In this document: positions 45,342 to 54,239 of the stretch, in pieces
Layout: each line of letters opens with the position of its first letter
Position numbering within the stretch: the stretch's first letter is position 1
Assembly (NCBI GenBank): GCA_001770205.1
Contig: MEQL01000025.1
Span: 1-64,000, forward strand
DNA length: 64,000 bases
Source: Bdellovibrionales bacterium RIFOXYD12_FULL_39_22
GTDB taxonomy: Bacteria > Bdellovibrionota > Bacteriovoracia > Bacteriovoracales > Bacteriovoracaceae
Direction of reading: 5' to 3'
Translations under genes and position numbers: made by a program
Notes under the pieces: model-generated
Told to the model about the DNA's origin: nothing
Database searches by the model: none
What the model saw: only the letters and a program-made list of their open reading frames with translations

Positions 45342-45566
45342 ATGTCAAAGAAAAAATTTAAAGAGACTTACGTCTGCAAATGTACTATCACCGGCCAAGA
45401 ATTTATCACCACCAAAAGGCCGGCCAATCCGGAAGAATTAATTTCTGTGAAGGCCTACTATCAACTCCACCAAGATGAAGATGATCGGCCAGAAAAAATT
45501 AAAATGAGATTGGCCTCAGTAGAGGCCAACACCCCATCAGGAGATGAGAGTGATGAACAGTCGTAA
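45342..45566 (+). CDS. small conserved-looking protein upstream of trxB
   Basis: The 74-aa protein has a CKCTITGQEF segment near residue 12 with two cysteines and an acidic C-terminus. GAGGG precedes the ATG weakly. No family is recognised. The stop overlaps the trxB start region by 14 bp, so the genes are coupled. A role linked to thiol-redox chemistry is possible but unproven. The gene is packed with GGCC tetramers, so codon choice matches the host. Confidence 0.6.
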   Translation: MSKKKFKETYVCKCTITGQEFITTKRPANPEELISVKAYYQLHQDEDDRPEKIKMRLASVEANTPSGDESDEQS

Positions 45567-46479
45567 TTGTATCATCGTCGGCACAGGCCCTGCCGGATAT
45601 ACTGCCGCCATCTATGCGGCGCGGGCCAATCTTGCACCTCTGATTATTGAAGGCAATCAACCAGGTGGACAACTAACCACCACCACCGAAGTAGAAAATT
45701 TTCCCGGTTTCCCCAACGGAATTGATGGGCCTCAGTTAATGGAGAACATGCGCAAACAGGCCACGCGCTTTGGTGCAGAATTTATGGCCACTTTGGCAAC
45801 AAGCGTTGATTTGAAAAAATACCCTTTTAAAGTGACGTTAGAAGATGGCCAAACAATAACTACTAAAAGTTTAATTGTGGCAACTGGTGCCAGTGCCAAA
45901 TATTTGGGAATACCTCACGAAAAAGAACTCATTGGCAAAGGGGTTAGTGCCTGTGCTACCTGCGATGGCTTCTTTTATCGGAATAAAATAGTTCACATTG
46001 TAGGTGGTGGGGATACTGCCATGGAAGAAGCAACTTTTTTAACAAAGTTTGCTTCCAAGGTTTTCGTCATTCACCGACGCGATTCTCTTAAGGCCTCCAA
46101 AGCAATGCAAGAACGTGCTTTTAGTAATCCTAAAATTGAATTTCTTTGGAATAGTACTGTTTCAAAAATTCTTTTTGATCAGGCCGGTGTTACTGGCATT
46201 GAATTAGAAAATTTAAAAGATGGCAGTAAAAAAGAGCGAAAGACAGATGGCCTTTTTATGGCCATTGGCCATCAACCCAATACCAATTTTTTAAATAAGC
46301 AGCTGGCATTAGATGATCATGGCTTTATCAAAACTCATGAAGGGCCTTATACCTCGGTAGAAGGAGTTTTTGCCTGTGGCGATGTCCAAGATCCTCATTT
46401 TCGCCAGGCCATTTCCGCGGCCGGAAGCGGATGCATGGCGGCCATCGCTGCTGAGCGTTTTATCTCCTCTAAAATGTAA
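45553..46479 (+). CDS. trxB: thioredoxin reductase
   Basis: The 308-aa protein has an FAD-binding motif (CIIVGTGPAGYTAA), the redox-active CATC (about residue 133-136) and an NADPH-binding GGGDTAMEEA. The FAD C-terminal motif GDVQDPHFRQA closes it. I place the start at 45553 because GGAG lies ten bases before it, while the ATG at 45544 directly abuts that site. TrxB transfers electrons from NADPH to thioredoxin. It is coupled to the 74-aa gene upstream. Confidence 0.95.
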   Translation: MNSRNCIIVGTGPAGYTAAIYAARANLAPLIIEGNQPGGQLTTTTEVENFPGFPNGIDGPQLMENMRKQATRFGAEFMATLATSVDLKKYPFKVTLEDGQTITTKSLIVATGASAKYLGIPHEKELIGKGVSACATCDGFFYRNKIVHIVGGGDTAMEEATFLTKFASKVFVIHRRDSLKASKAMQERAFSNPKIEFLWNSTVSKILFDQAGVTGIELENLKDGSKKERKTDGLFMAIGHQPNTNFLNKQLALDDHGFIKTHEGPYTSVEGVFACGDVQDPHFRQAISAAGSGCMAAIAAERFISSKM

Positions 46480-46488
46480 TTAGAAGTA

Positions 46489-47046
46489 CTAAATACCAAG
46501 ATGCAGTTTAGCAGCAATAATGGCCAAAAAGCTAAAAAGATAGAACCCAACTCCGCGCATAAAAATCCACCACCAGTTTGATAATTTCAAGGCCACTATC
46601 CAGGTAAAAATAGCATGGGCAATGAAACTAAATCCCATATAAAGGGAGCTGAGTTTTAGAAATTCTATAAATACAGGAATGGCCACCATGGCCTTAAATT
46701 CCTCCGGTAAATAGTTTTGATATTTAATTGAAAAAACGTAAAAAAGCGGTTGGCCCATAAAATAGGAAATAATAAATGTTATGCCAAAAAGTGCGCTTAA
46801 AATCACCGGCTGCATCTTAAAATGGAGTGAACTATTTTGACGATACGAAAAATAGGCCAACAATACAACCAGCAAAAAGGAGGTAATGGTCAACCAATCA
46901 ATCTCTCCAAAATAGTATAAGGAAAAAAGTAACTCAAATAATGCCATCAAAACGGCACTAATCAAAGCGGCCTTAAGATTGGATATACTATCTATTATGA
47001 CAAAAAGTAGCAGCGGAACAATACCCAAAAAAAGAGAAATACTCAT
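46489..47046 (-). CDS. YciB/IspZ-like inner membrane protein
   Basis: The 185-aa protein has five to six hydrophobic helices. Family features include VPLLLFVIID near the start, SYFMGQPLFYVFSIKYQNYLP (about 110-130) and a KLSNWWWIFMRGVGFYLFSF region (in part). The ATG at 47046 lies four bases after the stop of the upstream Zn-ribbon gene; the longer reading would overlap it by more than 100 bp. The YciB family acts in envelope or septation maintenance. The assignment is based on topology and motif placement. Confidence 0.65.
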   Translation of the reverse strand: MSISLFLGIVPLLLFVIIDSISNLKAALISAVLMALFELLFSLYYFGEIDWLTITSFLLVVLLAYFSYRQNSSLHFKMQPVILSALFGITFIISYFMGQPLFYVFSIKYQNYLPEEFKAMVAIPVFIEFLKLSSLYMGFSFIAHAIFTWIVALKLSNWWWIFMRGVGFYLFSFLAIIAAKLHLGI

Positions 47047-47050
47047 GGAA

Positions 47051-47374
47051 TTAAAATCGCTTGGTTCGCCCATATTGACGGCGAAAGATTCCCTTCTTGG
47101 AAAAATCACTCTGCTTGGTCTGTCTGGTTTCGTCCGGAATATTATTTTTATCGGCACATTCACAGCATAGCCATTGTGCCGAGACGGTAGGATTTTTATG
47201 AAAATATTGTTCTACATCAGGGTAGGTCCGCTCACAATTATCGCAAAAATTTCTTTCCAGTTGATGTTGATTATATTTTATACTCTTGCCTTGCTCTTTC
47301 TTCGGCCGCTCATTTTCCCGCTTACTGGGTTTAAATCCCGCATCATTCAAAGCATCTTTTAAACTCTTAACCAT
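47051..47374 (-). CDS. small zinc-ribbon-like protein
   Basis: The 107-aa protein starts MVKSLKDALNDAGF, is very basic and contains CDNC...CCEC, consistent with a CxxC...CxxC zinc ribbon (residues about 44-73). No family name is certain. The high Lys/Arg content of the flanks suggests nucleic-acid or ribosome association. It runs into the YciB-like gene with a four-base gap. Confidence 0.6.
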   Translation of the reverse strand: MVKSLKDALNDAGFKPSKRENERPKKEQGKSIKYNQHQLERNFCDNCERTYPDVEQYFHKNPTVSAQWLCCECADKNNIPDETRQTKQSDFSKKGIFRRQYGRTKRF

Positions 47375-47515
47375 AATTAAATCCCGTTAAACCATACAAG
47401 AAAACTCAAATGTATCAATAAATAAATACACAAAAAAAAAGTATTAGTAAATATGCTGTTGTACTTTCCTTGATAGCACTGGCCGGCCAGTATAAAATAA
47501 AGGGTAAATTGTATC

Positions 47516-47521
47516 GGAGGA
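47516..47521 (+). promoter_or_regulatory. Shine-Dalgarno that positions an ATT start codon
   Basis: GGAGGA lies seven bases before ATT at 47529, an ideal spacing. The ATG at 47522 directly abuts it and opens only a four-codon frame (ATGAGCTATTTTTAA). The first in-frame conventional start of the long frame is a GTG at 47565, which would cut off the receiver's first strand. Confidence 0.6.
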
Positions 47522-47528
47522 ATGAGCT

Positions 47529-48884
47529 ATTTTTAAAATATTAGTAGTAGAAACAGATGAGCGTGTGAAGCGAATTGTAAAAAATGCGCTAATGAGTGAA
47601 TTTAATGCCGAAGTTTTGGCCACAGACTCTGCGGCGGCCGCAATATCACTAATTGAACATGAAAATATCCCCTTTAATATAATTGTATCTCGAAATAAAT
47701 TAGATGAAGAGGCCTCGGCCTTGACACTACTAAATTACAACTACGACCGCACTCCCTCCATTCCCATCATCGTTTTAGGAGATGTGGAATTTTCCGGAAG
47801 TAATTACATTAAAACTGCCGATCGTTTTAGAACCGAAGAAATTTTTCGCCACATTATTGATCTGCTCAACATTAGCAAAGAGGAATTAGCGGAAATAAAA
47901 CTTCCTGAATACATTCCAGTCCCCATAGAGATTTTTATTCGTAGCAAACTGACCATTTGCGATGTTTACATAAAAATCTCCAAAAAGCATGATCCTGATC
48001 AATATGTTAAAATCATGCATACCAATCATGAAATTAATCATGAACATATCACTCGTTATCAACAAAAAGAGGTCACTCACCTCTATGTAAAAAAAGCTGA
48101 TCGCAATAAATTTTTTGACTCGATGATTGAGCAATCAGTGGCCATCCTTGAAAAACAAGACTTGCCATCAAACGTCATAGTTGATGTTGCGGCAGAACAC
48201 TACGGAATTAGTCAAAATCTTATTACCCAAATGGGCATTACGCCTCACTGCGTGAAATTAGTTAATAGCTCGGTTAAGGCCATTGCTAAAGTTGTTCAAG
48301 GACATACCTCCTTGGGGCCCTTGCTTAAACTACTTTTAAATAATCGTGGCAGCTACGCCTATCGCCATTGTCACCTTATTACCCTTTTCTCTCATCGCGT
48401 TTTAAATATAGTTGATTGGTGTGATGAAAAACAATTTGATCAAAACTTTGAAAAGATCTCTTTTGTGGCCTTTTTGCACGATATTACTCTCCCTGAAGAT
48501 CAACTAGTTCAGATTAATAACAAGCTTGATCTATATAAGTTAAACCTCTCCAAAGAAAAAAAAGATTTAGTACTAAATCATGCCAACACCATTTCCACCA
48601 TTGTACAAACTTTCCCCAAAGCTCCTTCTGGGGCCGATATATTTTTGCGTCAACATCATGGTGTAAGTAATGGAATTGGTTTTGCTGATACCTTTGTAAG
48701 CAACCTGTCGATACATGCCATTTTATTTATTGTTGTTGAAGATTTCGCTCATCATCTTTTGAATTTCAAAGAGAATAAACTGACTATGAGTGAGATTTTT
48801 ATAAAATTATACCAGCGCTATCCTCTTCCCTCTTATCGTAAAATCGTTGATGCCTTAAAGACAATGATTGTTGGCGGAATGTAA
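47529..48884 (+). CDS. degenerate HD-GYP paralogue with receiver-like N-terminus (likely ATT start)
   Basis: Reading from ATT at 47529 gives 451 aa, close to the 450 and 454 aa of its paralogues. The N-terminus (FKILVVETDERVKRIVKNAL) then has a complete receiver-like first strand; the Asp site is NIIVSRN and lacks Asp. A middle domain follows. The HD motif is LHDI near residue 317, while GYP is replaced by HHGVSNGIGF. Catalysis of c-di-GMP hydrolysis is therefore unlikely. A GGCC-rich palindrome (47478-47491) and TATAAAATAA precede it. Convergent with the third paralogue. Confidence 0.7.
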   Translation: MFKILVVETDERVKRIVKNALMSEFNAEVLATDSAAAAISLIEHENIPFNIIVSRNKLDEEASALTLLNYNYDRTPSIPIIVLGDVEFSGSNYIKTADRFRTEEIFRHIIDLLNISKEELAEIKLPEYIPVPIEIFIRSKLTICDVYIKISKKHDPDQYVKIMHTNHEINHEHITRYQQKEVTHLYVKKADRNKFFDSMIEQSVAILEKQDLPSNVIVDVAAEHYGISQNLITQMGITPHCVKLVNSSVKAIAKVVQGHTSLGPLLKLLLNNRGSYAYRHCHLITLFSHRVLNIVDWCDEKQFDQNFEKISFVAFLHDITLPEDQLVQINNKLDLYKLNLSKEKKDLVLNHANTISTIVQTFPKAPSGADIFLRQHHGVSNGIGFADTFVSNLSIHAILFIVVEDFAHHLLNFKENKLTMSEIFIKLYQRYPLPSYRKIVDALKTMIVGGM

Positions 48885-48895
48885 TATAGTTAGCC

Positions 48896-50260
48896 CTAAC
48901 TATATTGGCCGGCAGCTCGGGCCAAACTCTCGATGCTTCTGAATATTTTGGAAAAAACTGGCCCTTTGAAATTATCCTTGCTGTTGTTGTAATAGTTCAT
49001 ATAGGTCCAATCCGGTTTTGCCAAAATATAGTGCGCAAAATCTATTGCGATAGATAAAACGATGGAAAATGGCATAATGCGAGTAGGTGAAATCTGAGCA
49101 GGAAAGCCGTCACGATTTGGGCGCTCATGATGCTGTAATATAATTGCCATCGCGTCTTGCGGTGCCAAAAAATCTTTTTCAACAATTTTTGCCACATCTT
49201 CCGGATGTTTTAAAAAAAGTTCCTTTTCTTCTTTTGAAATTTCTCCTCGACTCATTTTATCTTCTAACTCCGAAAGATATAAAATTTTAGTTAATTTCAA
49301 GTTAGAAAGAAGTGTTAAATCATGAATATAGGCCAAATAGACAAATTTTTCAAAAACAGCATCCGAGGCCCATTCTAAATCAATGAGGATAGCGCATGCA
49401 ATATTACTAATTAGTCCAATACGATTTTTAATATATTTGCTATCTTCCCGATTAATAGATATTTGAGTCAAATATTTAGCGATATTTTTATTTTTCTTTA
49501 GGTTGTCCAAAACTATTTTACTCTTCTCTCGAATAGTATGTAGATACTCCTGTTCAATAGCAAACGGCCCTTGCTCGGCGGAGGCCACCTCTCCTAATAG
49601 ATCGGCCCTTAAGGAGTCAATTTCTACCTCTGTGCCCGTATCAATAACTGCAGCGTGTAGTCCGGCAATTAAGTCAACACTATTTGTCTCTTTTAATTTC
49701 CAAATAGTCGGGGCCTTTTTTATATAAAAAAAATTAACTCCCTTCCCACTATATTTTTCGATATCACGAGATGCCAACAAGTCGTTGGCCGAAAACAATT
49801 TTACAAATCGTCCGGAGGCCATTTTAAGATATAGATCATCTGGCAAATTATGGCCTACTACACAACGCTGCAAAATAGGAGTATATTCCACAGGTAAAGT
49901 GACCTCTGGTTCCATAACTTCTTTTAGGGCCTGCGACAGTAAATTCATGGATATTTTTTGTGCCCAAGCTGTGGCCAAAATTTTATCAAATTCTACCTCG
50001 GCCATAGCATCGGTACAAAGTACCGGGAGATGCAGTTTATTAGAAGCAATATAGTTAATAAGCTCCTCTGTTTTCTGGCCCACTTTATCATCCACCAATA
50101 AAACCAAACGAACCGCTCCCATCGGAAAACTGTTAAAACTGGGAATATCTTCTATGCATACAGTGGCCAATCCAAAAAAGCTGCCCAATAAATAGCAGAA
50201 ATTGGCACTGGCCTTATTACCATCAACGACGATAGCGATATAATTTTGTCTCTCATCCAT
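48896..50260 (-). CDS. HD-GYP-like paralogue with altered GYP motif (GFP)
   Basis: The 454-aa protein repeats the layout of 39976-41328: receiver-like N-terminus, middle domain, then HD. HD is IHDLTLL near residue 311; the GYP equivalent is HHERPNRDGFP (Tyr to Phe, Gly-Ser changed to Arg-Asp) near 378. It may retain weak activity or act as a binder. The ATG at 50260 lacks a clear ribosome-binding site, and the 5' end overlaps the divergent menF open frame by 15 bp. Confidence 0.7.
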   Translation of the reverse strand: MDERQNYIAIVVDGNKASANFCYLLGSFFGLATVCIEDIPSFNSFPMGAVRLVLLVDDKVGQKTEELINYIASNKLHLPVLCTDAMAEVEFDKILATAWAQKISMNLLSQALKEVMEPEVTLPVEYTPILQRCVVGHNLPDDLYLKMASGRFVKLFSANDLLASRDIEKYSGKGVNFFYIKKAPTIWKLKETNSVDLIAGLHAAVIDTGTEVEIDSLRADLLGEVASAEQGPFAIEQEYLHTIREKSKIVLDNLKKNKNIAKYLTQISINREDSKYIKNRIGLISNIACAILIDLEWASDAVFEKFVYLAYIHDLTLLSNLKLTKILYLSELEDKMSRGEISKEEKELFLKHPEDVAKIVEKDFLAPQDAMAIILQHHERPNRDGFPAQISPTRIMPFSIVLSIAIDFAHYILAKPDWTYMNYYNNSKDNFKGPVFSKIFRSIESLARAAGQYS

Positions 50261-51706
50261 TGCAATATTAAAAAGAAAAAAAGCTATAAAGTCAAAAGAT
50301 TCTGGCCTTTACGGCCAAATCTAAATATAGTTCGCCATTACATAATCACTCAACAAAAAGAGAATAAAATAAGCGACAGGACTATTCAAACATTCACTGC
50401 GCTCTTGGATAAAATCAAATGCGCGATTGCCAGTTTACCAAATTTAGAAAAATCGCCCTGGAGCAGTCTGGAAATGGCCTGCCCAGAAATTGCTCCACAC
50501 TTTATGGAGCTATTAACTTCTTCGCTCTTTCCTCTTTGCTATTTTAAATCGAGAAATGGACAAGAAGAAGTTATTGCCATGGGTAGTTGGCAAGAACTAG
50601 ATAATTGCGCGACTTCCGAATTAATCGCCTCTTTCCCTAAATTAACTATTATATATAAAACACCTTTTTCAAATAAAAGTCCCTGCTCCGCTGAATGGTC
50701 ACTTTTTACCCAACATTCCGCCTATCTGCCAATAATGCTCTTTTTTAAACAAAAAAATAACTACTCTCTTAAAATTCAATTTAACGATAATTTATCTCAA
50801 ACAAATGAACTCCTTGAACAATGTTGTACCAAAATTGAAGAGGCACTATGCTCAACATGCTCCCAAAAAAATATCCCCCTACTGCCCACTTCTCAAACGC
50901 AAGAAGAGATCCCAACGCTTTTTACCTGGAATATAATAATAAAAAAAGTACTTCAGGCCTTAGAAGATAAGTTTTTATCTAAGGTGGTTTTAGCACGAAA
51001 GCAGCTTATTAATTACGATACACCTCTTGACCCATTAACTTTTCTTGATAAAGTTCAAAGCAAGAATGACCACTCCTATCTATTTTTTTACGCTCCTAAG
51101 CAAGGCCATGCCTTCATCTCCAAAACTCCCGAAAGACTCTTCTGGCAAAATAAAAATATTCTAGAAGTTGATGCCATTGCTGGCACTCGTTTGCGAGGTG
51201 ATACCCCAGAAGAAGATACTAGACTGGCCGCAGAACTTTTGAGCTCGGCAAAAGAGCTTGCCGAGCATCGCATTGTTACCCAAACGATAAAAAAAAAGCT
51301 AGAGTTAATTTGTGCCGATATACAACTTACTGAATGCGAGCAGATTAATAAGTTGAACTATGTACAACACATTAGAAGTCAATTTAAAGGCCTCCTTCTA
51401 CCTAAAATTGACCCTGTATCAATTATAAATTTACTCCACCCTACTCCGGCAGTAGGCGGAGATCCTCAAGAGATCGCCTGTCAGTACATTAACGAACTCG
51501 AACCCTTTGAGCGCGGACTCTATGCCGCACCAGTGGGAATTATTTCCCAAAACCAATCAGAAGTGATAGTAGGAATTCGAAGTATTCTTATTGATGGCCA
51601 GCAGCTCCACATCTTTGGAGGTGCTGGAATAGTTGCAGGCTCAACGGGGATAGCAGAATGGAAAGAGATAACGGCCAAGATGAACAATTTTCTCAATCTA
51701 CTCTAG
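50246..51706 (+). CDS. menF: isochorismate synthase (MenF-like)
   Basis: The 486-aa frame contains the chorismate-binding fold: SKVVLARKQLI, FISKTPERLFW, AIAGTRLRGD, ELAEHRIVT, HPTPAVGGDP and YAAPVGIIS. It converts chorismate to isochorismate, the first committed menaquinone step. The listed start is TTG and has no ribosome-binding site. The real start may be downstream, as the first about 25 residues are basic and low-complexity. It lies upstream of and overlaps menD by 49 bp. Confidence 0.82.
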   Translation: MSLIHCNIKKKKSYKVKRFWPLRPNLNIVRHYIITQQKENKISDRTIQTFTALLDKIKCAIASLPNLEKSPWSSLEMACPEIAPHFMELLTSSLFPLCYFKSRNGQEEVIAMGSWQELDNCATSELIASFPKLTIIYKTPFSNKSPCSAEWSLFTQHSAYLPIMLFFKQKNNYSLKIQFNDNLSQTNELLEQCCTKIEEALCSTCSQKNIPLLPTSQTQEEIPTLFTWNIIIKKVLQALEDKFLSKVVLARKQLINYDTPLDPLTFLDKVQSKNDHSYLFFYAPKQGHAFISKTPERLFWQNKNILEVDAIAGTRLRGDTPEEDTRLAAELLSSAKELAEHRIVTQTIKKKLELICADIQLTECEQINKLNYVQHIRSQFKGLLLPKIDPVSIINLLHPTPAVGGDPQEIACQYINELEPFERGLYAAPVGIISQNQSEVIVGIRSILIDGQQLHIFGGAGIVAGSTGIAEWKEITAKMNNFLNLL

Positions 51707-53367
51707 CAACGAAAGGCATCCATAACCTTTCGCGGCTCTGGTCTTTGCTGATTATTCATGAAATGATCTGCTGTAATATCGATCATTTTTTTATTTCTCC
51801 AGGCCTTCGTAACACTCCATTGATCAAAGCACTCACCCTCTTTCCTCTTGTCAAAAAGATTATTGCGATCGATGAACGCTCCTTGGCCTATCAAGCACTG
51901 GGATATACCAAAGCATCAGGGAAAATGGCCGTACTCCTTTGTACTTCAGGAACGGCCATGGCCAACTACTCTCCGGCCTTAATTGAGGCCAGTAAATACC
52001 ACCTCCCCTTGCTAGTACTCAGCGCTGATCGCCCTTTTGAATTAGTAGCAGTTAATGACAATCAAACCATGGAACAGGCCAACTTCTTTAGGCAGTGGGC
52101 CTATGACACGCTCAATCTGCCAGATCCTCAAATGGCCATTGCCCCAAACAAACTCAAAAAAATTGTATCGCATTTTTTGACTCAAAATAAAGGCCAAGGC
52201 CCGTTACATATAAATGTTCCCCTTCGCCAACCACTAGATATTGAAAATGAAAATATTGATGAGTCTTTTATCAATAGTGCTGTAGCGCTTTTGAATAAAA
52301 AAACTCCCGCCATCCAAATAACCAAAGCTCATAACGAGGTAGGGCCCATTAACCTTGCCAAAATTGATCTATTGCTAATAGGAGAACTCCCTCCGGCGCT
52401 AGATAAAAATGCCATTCTTTCGATAATTAAAAATTTCCCTGGCCCGATCTACATAGATATTACCTCGGGATTGAAACATTTCCATCCATCTTTAGATTTA
52501 TCCACCATCTCTTCTTTAATTTTCTCAAGCAAAACACCACTTAAAATTGTCCAAATTGGTGATGGTTTTACTGCTAAATTATTATATCAGTATCTAGCAC
52601 AACTTCCGGCCGACAGCAGACATATTCAGATAACCAATGGCCGGCAACTAATTGATCCGGCCTTTTCTCTTACTGAACAAATTATTGGTGAGCTTGAAAA
52701 AATTCTCCCGTCCTTAACAATTCATGCAAAAAATATTTTACCTCCAATCTTTAGGCCAGATTTAAAGAAGGTACTAGAAGAACTTCCTTTTTCTTTTGCT
52801 CACATTGCCAGCGTGTTAAATGAGCTAATCCCAAATGATTCTAATCTCTTTTTGGCCAACAGCTCGGCCATTCGCATTTTTGACAGCTATACTTATGGAC
52901 AGAGTAAAAATATCTTTCTTTTTTCTAATCGTGGAGTAAGTGGCATTGAAGGTAACATTTCCACCTCTTGTGGAATAGCTCACCACCTCCCTACACAAGT
53001 TACCACTATGGTAATCGGAGATATTTCGTTTCTTCATGATATGGGATCATTACTCGAAGTAAGTAAGGCCGTTGGGAAAATTATTATCGTTTTGGCCAAC
53101 GATTTTGGTGGTGGTATTTTTAAGCAACTACCTATTGCGCAGGACCATGAAGTACTAGAAGTCATTACCACTTCTCACCAATATACCTTTGAAAAACTGG
53201 CCGCCCAATTTTCTTTAAACTACCAATGTGCCAACAATGTTGGTGAATTGCGCGGCCACTATCTCAAAGCACTTTCTAGATCTGGCCCAGAAATCATTGA
53301 AGTAATTTTAGATTCAAAACAAAATTTACACACCCTCAATCAATTAACTAATATTTTTCAAGCATAA
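51658..53367 (+). CDS. menD: 2-succinyl-5-enolpyruvyl-6-hydroxy-3-cyclohexene-1-carboxylate synthase
   Basis: The 569-aa TPP enzyme has [14 protein letters not shown] and [17 protein letters not shown] in its pyrimidine domain. [13 protein letters not shown] and NDNQTMEQ are typical of MenD. The C-terminal TPP-binding domain has [13 protein letters not shown] and [12 protein letters not shown]. It combines isochorismate with 2-oxoglutarate. It overlaps menF by 49 bp, so the true start may be slightly inside (no ribosome-binding site is clear). Confidence 0.92.
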   Translation: MERDNGQDEQFSQSTLATKGIHNLSRLWSLLIIHEMICCNIDHFFISPGLRNTPLIKALTLFPLVKKIIAIDERSLAYQALGYTKASGKMAVLLCTSGTAMANYSPALIEASKYHLPLLVLSADRPFELVAVNDNQTMEQANFFRQWAYDTLNLPDPQMAIAPNKLKKIVSHFLTQNKGQGPLHINVPLRQPLDIENENIDESFINSAVALLNKKTPAIQITKAHNEVGPINLAKIDLLLIGELPPALDKNAILSIIKNFPGPIYIDITSGLKHFHPSLDLSTISSLIFSSKTPLKIVQIGDGFTAKLLYQYLAQLPADSRHIQITNGRQLIDPAFSLTEQIIGELEKILPSLTIHAKNILPPIFRPDLKKVLEELPFSFAHIASVLNELIPNDSNLFLANSSAIRIFDSYTYGQSKNIFLFSNRGVSGIEGNISTSCGIAHHLPTQVTTMVIGDISFLHDMGSLLEVSKAVGKIIIVLANDFGGGIFKQLPIAQDHEVLEVITTSHQYTFEKLAAQFSLNYQCANNVGELRGHYLKALSRSGPEIIEVILDSKQNLHTLNQLTNIFQA

Positions 53368-53390
53368 AATATAAAAGAAAGGAGAATAAA

Positions 53391-54224
53391 ATGAGTAAAA
53401 CAGTAAAATGGATTCCCACCGGTGATTATCAAGACATTAAATATGGAAAATATCAAGGCATTGCTAAAATAACTATCAATCGTCCAGAGGTGCGCAATGC
53501 CTTCCGCCCACAAACCGTAAAAGAAATGATCATAGCACTAGATGATGCTCGCAACGACCCGGCGGTTGGTGTAATAATTTTAACTGGCGAAGGAGAAAAG
53601 GCCTTCTGCTCCGGTGGAGACCAACGTATTCGGAAAGAGGCCGGCTATGCTGACGAAGTGGGGACTCCGCGTCTAAACGTGTTAGACTTCCAAAGACAGA
53701 TTCGCACCTGCCCAAAACCTATTATCGCTATGGTTGCCGGATACGCCATTGGAGGAGGCCATGTTTTACATTTAGTATGTGATCTAACCATTGCTGCAGA
53801 TAATGCTATCTTTGGCCAAACGGGCCCAAAGGTTGGCTCTTTTGATGGCGGCTTTGGAGCAAGCTATATGGCCCGTATTATTGGGCAGAAAAAAGCTCGC
53901 GAAATTTGGTATCTATGTCGACAATACAATGCTCGCGAAGCATTAGAGATGGGACTAGTTAATACGGTCGTGCCCTACGAAAAATTGGAATCAACTACTT
54001 TAGAGTGGTGCCAAGAAATTTTAGAAAAATCACCACTGGCGCTTCGCTGCTTAAAGGCGGCCTTTAATGCTGATTGCGATGGCCAGGCCGGACTACAAGA
54101 ATTGGCCGGCGCGGCCACTATGCTTTACTATATGACCGATGAAGGGACAGAAGGGAAAAATGCTTTTTTAGAAAAACGCAAACCAGAATATGATAACACA
54201 AACAAATTTCCACGCCTCCCCTAA
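53391..54224 (+). CDS. menB: 1,4-dihydroxy-2-naphthoyl-CoA synthase
   Basis: The 277-aa crotonase-fold enzyme has [24 protein letters not shown] and [15 protein letters not shown], which are MenB hallmarks. AAAGGAG six bases before the ATG supports the start. It cyclises o-succinylbenzoyl-CoA to the naphthoate ring. It follows menD by 23 bp. menC, menE and menA/menH are not in the window, so the pathway is completed elsewhere. Confidence 0.95.
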   Translation: MSKTVKWIPTGDYQDIKYGKYQGIAKITINRPEVRNAFRPQTVKEMIIALDDARNDPAVGVIILTGEGEKAFCSGGDQRIRKEAGYADEVGTPRLNVLDFQRQIRTCPKPIIAMVAGYAIGGGHVLHLVCDLTIAADNAIFGQTGPKVGSFDGGFGASYMARIIGQKKAREIWYLCRQYNAREALEMGLVNTVVPYEKLESTTLEWCQEILEKSPLALRCLKAAFNADCDGQAGLQELAGAATMLYYMTDEGTEGKNAFLEKRKPEYDNTNKFPRLP

Positions 54225-54239
54225 CGTATACTTTACTTG

